From Amorphophallus konjac (lineage: Eukaryota > Streptophyta > Magnoliopsida > Alismatales > Araceae): a DNA stretch of 64,000 nt. Shown here in pieces: positions 55,850 through 64,000 of this stretch. The notes below the pieces were generated by a model that saw nothing but the letters and a program-made list of their open reading frames with translations, searched no databases and was not told the origin of the DNA. Position 1 is the stretch's first letter. Each line of letters opens with the position of its first letter. The translations under genes were made by a program, and so were the position numbers. The DNA lies in assembly GCA_022559845.1 (NCBI GenBank), contig JAHNEJ010001038.1:62001-126000 (forward strand). The letters are read 5' to 3'.

Positions 55850-56270
55850 CCCTTTTTTTGTAAAAGACCATGTCTGCCTCATGACTATTCTTTTTTCCTT
55901 TTCTTCTTCTTTTATGTAAAGAGGCGGATTTGAAGACCACGTCTGCCTCATGACTATTCTTTTTCCTTGTCTTCTTCTTTTATGTAAAGAGGCGGGTTTG
56001 AAGACCACGTCTGCCTCATGACTATTCTTTTTTCCCCTTTTCTTCTTCTTTTATGTAAAGAGGCGGGTTCGAAAACCACGTCTACCTCATGTGTATTTTC
56101 TTTCTTTTCTTCTCTTCTTCTTTTGTGTGAAGAGGCGGGTTCGAAGACCACGTCTGCCTCATGTGTCTTTTCTTTCTTTTCTTCTCTTCTTCTTTTGTGT
56201 GAAGAGGCAGGTTCGAAGACCTCGTCTGCCTTATGTCTCCTTTCTTTTTGTTCTGCTCTTCTTTTCTCAT
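55850..56270. repeat. About 65-75-bp repeat, five units
   Basis: Units contain GTAAAGAGGCGGGTTTGAAG, ACCACGTCTGCCTCATG and a CT-rich stretch (TTCTTTTCTTCTTCTTTTGT). GAGGCGGG and CTGCCTC are partial inverted repeats. Confidence 0.88.
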
Positions 56271-58380
56271 TAATGCCTCTGTACTGGGGTGTATTTCTCT
56301 TAATGTGCCCCCAGGTAGGGTATAGCTTTTCTTCATCTGCCCCCCTAGGTCGGGAGGGTATGCCTCTTTGCTTCTGTGCCCCCGGGCGGGGTATATTCTT
56401 TATGGCTTCTATGCCCCCAAGCGGGGTGTATGTTTCTTCTTCAAATACCCTTAAGTTGGGGTGTATTCTTTTACTCTTTATGCCCCTAGTTTAGGGTGAA
56501 ACTCTATTGCTACTTACGCCCCCATGGCGGGGTATATTTCTTCTTCTTATGCCCCTAAATCAGGGTGTAACTTCTGCTTCTTATGCCCCCATGGCGGGAT
56601 ATGTTTATTCTTCAAAAGCCCCTATGCCAGGGTGTATTCTTTTGCTCTATATGCCCCTAGATCGGGGTGAAACTCTGTTGCTGCTTATGCCCCCATGGCG
56701 GGGGTACATTTCTTCGTCGAATGCCCCTAAGCCAGGGTGTAACGTTTGCTTTATGTGCCCCCGAGTCGGGGTGGATTCTCTTCATGTGCCCCCCAGGAGG
56801 GGGTATATTCTTTATGGCTTCTATGCCCCCAGGCGGGGTGTAACTTCTTATTTTCATGCCCCCCATGCGGGGCGTGTTTCTTTTGCTTCAAAAACCCCCA
56901 TGGCGGGGTACATTGTTTCTTCAAATGCCCCTAAACCGGGGTAGATTTTTTTTTAAAATACCCCTAAGTTGGGGTGAATTCTTCACAGCTTCCATGCCCC
57001 CGTGGCGGGGTATGTTGCTTCTTCAAATGCCCCTTGGGCGGGGCATACCTTTCTTCATATGCTCCCAGGTCGGGATGTATGTCTCTTTGCTTCTGTGCCC
57101 CCAGACTGGGGTGTATTCTTGCTCTCTTTTCTCTTATACACCCCTATGGCGGGATATATTTCTCTTCATGTGCCCCTAGATCAGGGTGTAACTCTGTTGC
57201 TTGTTGTACCCCCAGGTCGGGGTAGATTCTTCTTCTTCTTCTGCCCTAGAGTGGGGTATATTTCTCTCCGTATTCCCCTAAGCCGGGGTATATTCTTTTT
57301 TTTTTTTCATATGCCCCCATACGGGGTAGAGTCTTTACTTCTTATGCCCCCACGGCGGAGTGGAGTCGTGGCTCCTTATGCCCCCATGGCGGGGTAGAGT
57401 ATTGGCTTCTTACGCCCCCATGGCAAGGTGTGTCTTTTGCTTCTTATGCCCCTATATCGGGGTATATTTCTTCCTCAAATTCCCCTAAGACGGGGTGTAT
57501 TCGTTTTCTCATATGCCCTCCCGAGTCGGGGTGTGTTTTGCTTCTCGTGCATCCTGGGTAGAGTGTGTTTCTTTCTTTGTATGCCCCTAGGGCGGGATGT
57601 GTTTTTTTTATTTGTGTGCCCCCAAGCCGGCGTGAGTTATTCTGCTTCTTGCGCCCCCTAGGTGGAGTGTATGTTGCTTCTTATGCCCCCATGGCGGGGG
57701 TGGATTCTGCTGCTTCTTATGCCCCGGAGCGGGGTATACTTCTCTTCATATGCCCCTAAGCCAGGGTGTGTCTTCTGCTTCTTATGCCCCCATAGTGGGG
57801 TATATTTCTTCTTCAAAATCCCCTAAGCCAGGGTGTATTCTTGTGCTCTTTATGCCCCTAGATCAGGGTGAAACTCTGTTGCTTCTTATGCCCCCATGGC
57901 GGGGGTATACTTCTCTTCATATGCCCCTAAGTCGGGGTGTGTCTTCTGCTTTATGTGCCCCCGAGTTGAGGTGGATTCTCTTCATGTGCCCCCATGGTGG
58001 GGGTATATCCTTTATGGCTTCTATGCCCCCAGGCGGGGTGTAACCTCTTGTTTTCATGCCCCCCATGCAGGGCGTGTTTCTTTTGCTTCATACGCCCCCA
58101 TGGCGGGGTACATTTCTTCTTCAAATGCCCCTAAGTCGGGATGTAACTCTGTTTCTTCTTATGCCCCCAGGTCGGGGTAGATTCTTCTCACGCGCCCCCG
58201 AGTCGGGGTGTATTCTCTTCATGTGCCCCCAGGAGCAGGGTGTATTCTTTCTTGCCTCTTATGCCCCCATGGCGGGGTATGTTTCTTCTTCTTATTCCCC
58301 ATGGCGGGGCATATGCATGCTCTCTTCGGGAGTGGTGGCCGTGCTTGGCCTCATTGCTATAAAGCATTCCCCACGGCGGG
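56270..58380. repeat. CCCC...GGGG hairpin array, about 45-50 units
   Basis: Units of about 30-60 bp with TATGCCCCCATGGCGGGGTA or GCCCCTAAGTCGGGGTGTA followed by a T/C-rich spacer (TTTCTTCTTC). The CCCC and GGGG arms pair around a changing loop. A block around 56650-56950 is repeated about 1.2 kb later (57845-58140), so there is a longer-range duplication. Confidence 0.92.
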
Positions 58381-59063
58381 TAGGAATTCATTAAGCTACA
58401 GTTGTGGCTTGTTGGATCTTCTAACAGCCGCTCGAGGGGCCGTCTTATGCCGGATAGGGGCAGCAGGAAGGTGGAACAGACCGGGCATTGCACCACGGAC
58501 TTGGACCCTCCTAGAGTCGGGCGGGATGCCGGCCTTCTTCTTGTCCTTTTGGTCGACGATGCTTGCCCACTTTTCTTTTTGTCCTTTCTTTTCTTCTCTT
58601 CTTTTTTTTTGTATAATAGACCAATGTAGGTATGCAGGAGAGCGCTCACCCCCTCAAGGAGGGGATGAGTGGTTCGCTCCATCGCATCATTCCCACAGTG
58701 GTAATCTCTGTTCAGCACGGGTGTCGACGGATATGGCCGTACAACCCTCTCTCGCCAATTCTCTCTCTTCTTTTTTTTCTTTCTTTTCTTCTTTTCTTTC
58801 CCTTCTTCTTCTTAGGTACGGGGGGTTGATTTCCCCTCCCCTCTTCTCGCTTTCTTTTCTGCCAGTGGCTTTCATGACTCTCGGGAGCTGCAGGCTCCTC
58901 GGAGTAGCATCTTCAAGGCCACAAAGACAATTGCGCCTAGTCTGGCTTACCCCTCCATAGGGCTGGTGGAGACAGCACCTGTAATTCATCAAAGTAGGCA
59001 AACATCGTTTATTAGGAGGCCATGAGGCCCTTAATCCCGGTGAAGAGATGAAGGGTGGTTGAT
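58380..59063. other. Leader region of the giant element, no gene
   Basis: Mostly unique DNA with CT-rich patches (58560-58615, 58760-58850) between the last array and the PBS. Frames on both strands overlap and have no recognisable domain. In element orientation this is the first sequence after the PBS, where a packaging signal and gag start would be expected. No gag is seen. Confidence 0.5.
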
Positions 59064-59081
59064 GTCCCACCGGGCGTGCCA
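59064..59081 (-). other. Primer binding site of the giant element
   Basis: The minus strand reads TGGCACGCCCGGTGGGAC, four bases after the LTR edge at 59086. It starts with TGG (complement of tRNA CCA) and has the CCCGGTGGGAC form seen in plant Ty3/gypsy TAT-lineage elements. It is different from the Met-tRNA sites of the other elements here. The tRNA is not named because it cannot be checked. Confidence 0.75.
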
Positions 59082-59085
59082 GACT

Positions 59086-59926
59086 TGTGGACGCACTTTT
59101 TATTACAGTTAAAATCGTGGTTTTATTCGTTCATTGGTTGAGTTCGTTTATTGGTTTATTAAGTTTATTAAGTGCGTGGGTGTGCCAGTCACAAAGTGAT
59201 GATTTATTCGGGCTTCACGGAAGCCCTTGATGTGCGCAATCTGACTAATCAAATAATTGTGTAGTTCGGGTCGGGACCAAAACCCGCCGCGCCATAAAGG
59301 TCACGACGTCATTTACATCCCCTCGTAGAAGGGAACACCCTTGATTAATCGCCGGGAATGAGGGCCTCATGGCCAGAAAATTACCATTAATATAAGAAGA
59401 AAGGGGAGGTCGAATTATTCTTAACCCGTATCGAGGGTGCGAGAATTCAAGTCATGTCGGTCACTCATGGACCATTTCATATTCGGACAAAGGTTCGTAT
59501 TGAAGGTACGACGTAGACGAAAATAAATCCGTATAAATGTATGCCGAGTTTACGGTAATTTCAATAAAAGAGCGGAAACGAATCCTGATGGGAACGAATC
59601 CAATTTGACGAACTATCGGCCCAGAGCAATGTCGGATCACGGCCATATCGGGACGGTTCCCAAGGTCCGAACCTGGCTTGGAAGGGCGGCGTTGATATCC
59701 CCTTTACACTAGGTCCCGAGGATAGACAAGGCTGTGGAGCAGATTTCACCATTTTATTATTGTTTAATTTTTTATTATTTTTTGTTATTTTATATATTTT
59801 TTGTGAGTTTGTTATTATTATTATTTATTTATTTTATCATTATTTGTTTATTTATTATATTTTTTAAGCTTATTGTTATTATTACTTATTTTTTTATTAT
59901 TATTATTATTTCTTTATTTATTTTTA

Positions 59927-59957
<31 letters not shown>

Positions 59958-60899
59958 TGTTATTTTTTATCCCTTTTGTGAGTTTGTTATTATTATTATT
60001 GTTATTTTTTGTTGAGTTTGGGGCATGTGTGGGAGGATGGGCCAAAAGGGCTGAAGGGAGGTCGGTGAAGGTTTCTGCAAGGTCTGTGCATGTGAGGGAC
60101 AAGGTCGGTGCACTTGAAGGCTAAGGGCAGCGTATATGGGGATAAGGTCGGTGCAAGGTTTGTACATGCGAGGGACAATGTCGGTGCAGGGTCTGTGCAT
60201 GCGAGGGACAAGGTCGGTGCATGTTTGCCTGGGCCAAAGGGGGAGGTCGGTGCATGTTCTCCTGGGCCAAGGGGAAGGTCGGTGCATGTCTGCCCAAGGC
60301 TGAAGGCAGGTCGGTGCACATTGTGCCAAGGTTGAAAGCTGGTCGGTGCAGGTTTACCCTGGGGTCGGTGCAGCTGTGGAGCTGGGCTAAGGCAAGGAAG
60401 GTCTATGCACATACAGACTGGGGCCAGAGCAGGTCAGTGCACATGGAGGCCAGGGTCTGTGTAGGTCAGGGGCTGAGGTCTGTGCATGCTAAGCAAGGTC
60501 TGAGCACATTCAGAACAAGGTCGGTGCTAGGGACGACCAGATGCCACTAAGGTCGATGCTAGTGCCAGCCAGATGCAACTAAGGTCGATGCTGGTCAAGA
60601 CCATAAGGCAGCTAAGTCAACGCTAGTGAAGACTAGATTCAGCTAAGGTCGATGCTAGGGAAGACCATGAGGCAACTAAGGTTGGTGCTAGTCAGGACCA
60701 TAGGGCAGCTAAGGTCGACGCTAGTGAAGACCAGATTCGGCTAAGGTCGATGCTAGTGGCAACCCTGATGCAACTAAGGTCAATGCTAGGGACAACCCTA
60801 ATGCAACTAGGGTCGATGCTTGTGAAGACCATGGCGAGGGTGAGGTCGGCCTTACCAAGGGGGGGGGTTTCATGCATGTTTGTGGCTCAGGTCTATGCA
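59086..60899 (-). repeat. 5' LTR of the giant element, interrupted
   Basis: Direct copy of 36345-37380 plus 40628-41345, starting at TGTGGACGC and including the TTA tract (59752-60012) and the GGTCGGTGCATG and GGTCGATGCTAGTG arrays. It carries the empty site CAAGG (60154-60158) of the solo LTR. At 60900 another LTR has inserted, so the remainder is outside the window. Confidence 0.85.
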
Positions 60900-63800
60900 T
60901 GTAGTGCCCCAAAATTTATATAAATAATTTTTAGATTATTTAAAGAATTTTCTGGAGTTTGTTAGGAATTTATAAAGGCCAAAATAAATTAATAAATGAA
61001 TAAATATTAGGATTATAGGGCCCAATTATGTTAAATAACTAATCCAGCTTTGATGATTGGAGCCCAATAGGTTTAAGGACCAAGACCAATAAGTTTGGCC
61101 CATATTCTAGAAGGTTATTTAAGTTATCCACTAAATATTGGGATAAATACACTTTAAAAAGGATAATTTAATGGATAATTAACCAAAGAGTTTGAATCAA
61201 GGAAAATTCTACGCACAGCGACTATAGCGGTCTATCGTGCGACCGCCACAGCCAGATAACGCATCTGTCTTGGACCGTTACACCCTGTCAGTTCCGTGAA
61301 GTGAAGAACAAGCAAAAAGATGGGATTTTTGATAGTTTATCTCCTAGGGATCGAGATGGGAGGACTAGTAGACGTGTTAAGGACTCTCAGAAATTGATCT
61401 AAGCTTTAACAAGGACTCTAGAATCGATCTAATCCTCAAACCCTAGCTAAAACCCTACAAATAGGACCCAGTTCTGAATTGGGTGGCCCTTACTTTTGGC
61501 TCGTGAAGAATCAAGGTAAGGAGATAGAATTTCGGGTAAGTCCTTTGGAACTTTTTGTTTCTAATACTACGGTCTAACAATTCTCAAAATCTCATGTTAG
61601 GAGATCCAGTAACCAGGGAGATAGAGACTTCCAAAATCGCTGATTCTGTCATAGCAACCCAGGATTCAGAGCAAAGGACCACTGAAGATCAAGAATTATG
61701 ACTCCCAAACAACGTAATTAGGAAAGGGTTCTTTAGAACATTTTGTTTCCCTTAGTTTCATCTTCTTACCCTCCAAATTTTACATCTTAGGTCAAGAGAT
61801 TGGAGAGATAGGGCAACGTGAAGTTGCTGAAAAATCAGAGGAGAAGAAGAACTAGGACGTGTCTTGCGGATTCAAATTAGAAGTTTAAAGCCAGTAAGAA
61901 GGTAGGTTATCTCATGAATGGCAAGACCATTATGATAGGAGTAAAAACCCTCTTGTTTTGCTCGATCTCATGATTTATATGTGGAAAAATTCATGTTTAA
62001 ATAGGAGTTATACACTTGTATATCATGCATGCATATTCTTAGCCCTAACCAAGTTAAAAAGGAACCTTCTTGTCAATTCACAGAAAACCCATGCATATTG
62101 TTAGCTTAACCTTCGTTCTATCATGTGGAAGTTTATATATGATTTCCAGACATGATGTGAGTTAAAACTTTAGAATCTTCTTGTTCTAATTACTGTCAAC
62201 AGTGCTCTGACGGATTACACTTAGACCGTCACATGACTATAACGGTCTTACGATAAGTCGCCACATGCTCTGTAACACTTAAGTTTCTCTGTAACCTCTG
62301 ACGGACCAGAAGTGAAGCGTTACAATACTCTGACGGTCTCACGATAAACCGTCACAGCACGGTGACGCCCCTTTGCTAGACCGTCAGAATACTGTGTTCT
62401 GTCAACCCGAGACAGAGTTAAAAATAGCCAAATTTATTTATGAATAAGCCTAGTTAATTAAGTTTTGACATGTTTTCATAAACCTGGAGTTTATTTATTG
62501 ATTCATGACAGGAATTGCGTGTTCAAGCACTTTGAGTTATTTTAAAATATATGTTAATTTCATTGGCTAAACTCTATAGTTTTTTATTTAAATTATGACT
62601 TTACATGTTGTAATGACGGAGTTTTATCATGGATTCACATGGTTACACATTATTCTATATTTAGAGTCAATTCTTTAAGTACATGGCACATATTCCGGTA
62701 TGTTGCCCACTAGTTATACTTATTGCACTATAGGAATACATTCTTGAACATGAGGACCTCTCTATTGGATATTCCTTCTAATGGATTAGGAAATCTTGTT
62801 TCAAGGCCTCCGTAAGTCTCCGCGAGCCTGGGATTCCCACTAGGACGCCGAATTGGTTGTACCATTGAAGCCCTTGTCTAGAAAAGCACGAAACCGAAGT
62901 TTTAAGTCTGGTTAACGTAACGGACCTGCACTAAACCGTAAGCCTTACCTAACGGACTGGTGAACGACCGTCACATTCACTGAGTCCAATTATTGTTTCT
63001 AGATTCAGACTGTTCTAATAGTCCAGTTCTCGACCTTTACGTTCATGTAACGGCCCAATAGTAGACCGTCACAGTCATAAATTCTTTAACCCGAGGTTTG
63101 ACGAAAAAGGGTTGATATCCTAAATATATTATTGATGGTCTAGGACTTGTCATATTGTTTAAGATACTTAACTTAAGTTATGAATGATAATGAATGTACC
63201 GTTATGCTGTCAAATTAGTTCCATGAGCATAACATCATCTTAAATCATTCTTGATCTCTCATGTTCTAATTTGAAGCGTTCATTTATTGATTATTGTTAT
63301 CATGAACTTATTTAAACTTATTACATTCTTGGCCATATTTTAATGCTTGGAACGTGGAAATAGCTTGATTTATATTTGAAGATGCGATCGAGCACTGATT
63401 GTGTTCAAGGGCTCTATGCTAGTCCCCTCGATTGATTGTCAGAAACATACTATTATAAACAATGAGATATGATGCTACAGGCATCGCATTACGCTGGGAG
63501 TATTTTTTCTATAAATGAGTGAAATCCACGGAAAACTACTACGACATGACTTTCTTACTTGTTACATGATATTCTACAGAAGTTCACCAAATACTTGCTC
63601 ATAAGTAAAAGATGTTTGGATGTTGACTACGTGGTATTGCTAGTACATTCTCGTTACATTTTTGTTCATGAAAGGCCATGCTACATTCTTGTTCATGCTT
63701 GTTACATTCTTGCTAGTTCATACTTGCTCATTCTATCTTACATGATCATCTTGTTACTTTGGTTTAATCACATGACTTTATCTTATTTTCTCTAGAACTA

Positions 63801-64000
63801 AAATGTTAATTACTTTAATAGTGCCTTCATGTTGATGCGAAGATACCTACTGGGCAAGTGTGCCCATTATCTATTTTTTAATCTTTTCATGAGATGGAAG
63901 TGAGTCGGGATCGGATTCAGAATATTCAAATAGCGGGTCCGAGAGTGAATGAAGAATGAGTGAAGAATTAGGAAGTCTACATTGCTTAGATTAAGTCTAT
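60900..64000 (+). mobile_element. Third chromovirus-type LTR, plus orientation, incomplete
   Basis: Starts TGTAGTGCCCCAAAATTTAT at the exact point where similarity between the two giant LTRs ends. On the minus strand the solo LTR starts similarly (TGTAATGCCCCAGATT), so this LTR is read on the plus strand. It runs over 3.1 kb to the window end without an LTR end, PBS or coding sequence. Hairpins with TGACGG/CCGTCA cores occur at 61219-61295, 62200-62395 and 62930-63080. A CTACAAATAGG near 61455 is a weak TATA candidate. The expected target duplication would be ATGCA (60895-60899). Confidence 0.65.
62200..62395 (+). repeat. Hairpin array in the third chromovirus LTR
   Basis: Inverted repeats TGACGG/CCGTCA (62217 onward), TGACGGTcT/AaACCGTCA and TGACG/CGTCA, about 40-50 bp apart and more decayed than in the solo LTR. 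They share the TGACGGTC/GACCGTCA core with it and lie about 740-930 nt downstream of the weak TATA candidate. Further single hairpins lie at 61219-61295 (GCGGTC/GACCGC) and 62930-63080. Confidence 0.75.

Larger units (their letters stand above)
36345..64000 (-). mobile_element. Giant non-coding LTR element (LARD-like, TAT-related), partly in window
   Basis: A segment starting TGTGGACGCAC at 36345 recurs as a direct copy at 59086, with similarity beginning at exactly that TG in both. Left of 59086 is an 18-base PBS on the minus strand (TGGCACGCCCGGTGGGAC, 59064-59081). Beside the other LTR end at 44149 is a purine run on the minus strand. The element is therefore minus-strand, with its 3' LTR at 36345-44149 and its 5' LTR from 59086. 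The 14.9-kb internal region has no gag or pol, only tandem arrays plus one LINE insertion. PBS type, long LTR and array-filled 3' region suggest the TAT (Ogre/Grande/RIRE2-like) lineage, but no protein domain confirms this. The right end and target duplication are outside the window. Confidence 0.72.

Noticed and set aside
56018..58043. Multiple Cys/Gly-rich plus frames over the CCCC/GGGG array
   Set aside because: Frames follow the repeat units and switch at each length change; no start or domain support.
60060..60550. 75-136-codon frames in the giant LTR arrays
   Set aside because: They translate the GGTCGGTGCATG array and are copies of the frames at 40400-41000; no gene.

Overview
The window is repeat-dense nuclear DNA from a flowering plant with a transposon-rich genome. 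A monocot is plausible, because a Copia LTR carries the GAGGGGGGTGAATGG-type start often seen there, but the species cannot be named from this sequence. No host gene can be called with confidence. Almost everything recognisable is a transposable element, often nested in another, or a tandem repeat that belongs to one.

Layout. 1-2590: 5' end of a minus-strand Copia element (LTR, PBS, broken gag). 2600-4235: motif-repeat region next to a second decayed Copia element, whose RNase H end lies at 4235-4800. 4800-13273: AT-rich DNA with a Myb/SANT-like remnant and minisatellites. 13282-20303: complete hAT DNA transposon with matching terminal inverted repeats and a perfect 8-bp target duplication (CTTTTCAT). 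It carries a spliced but stop-bearing transposase gene and a second, intact BED-finger gene on the same strand. 21657-25896: decayed, truncated second member of the same hAT family. 26256-35993: complete young Ty3/gypsy chromovirus (Tekay/Del type, minus strand) with 2.4-kb LTRs, 5-bp target duplication ACACT, full gag-pol domains and a chromodomain, but one stop and two one-base frameshifts.

36345 to beyond the window end: a giant non-coding minus-strand LTR element. It has a PBS (TGGCACGCCCGGTGGGAC), a PPT, an LTR of about 4.56 kb and an internal region made almost only of tandem arrays (LARD-like, probably related to the TAT lineage). Three later insertions sit in it: a solo chromovirus LTR (37381-40622, TSD CAAGG) in its 3' LTR, a 5'-truncated L1-type LINE (about 52317-54465) in an internal array, and a third chromovirus LTR (60900 onward) in its 5' LTR.

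The most striking signal is structural. In four LTRs, one Copia and three Ty3/gypsy, an array of short hairpins lies roughly 0.5-1 kb downstream of the likely TATA box, where it would be transcribed. Stem sequences change in a paired (compensatory) way between neighbouring hairpins. The tandem arrays inside the giant element are also mostly built on hairpin-bearing monomers. These arrays may be a shared RNA- or DNA-level feature of unrelated retroelements in this genome.
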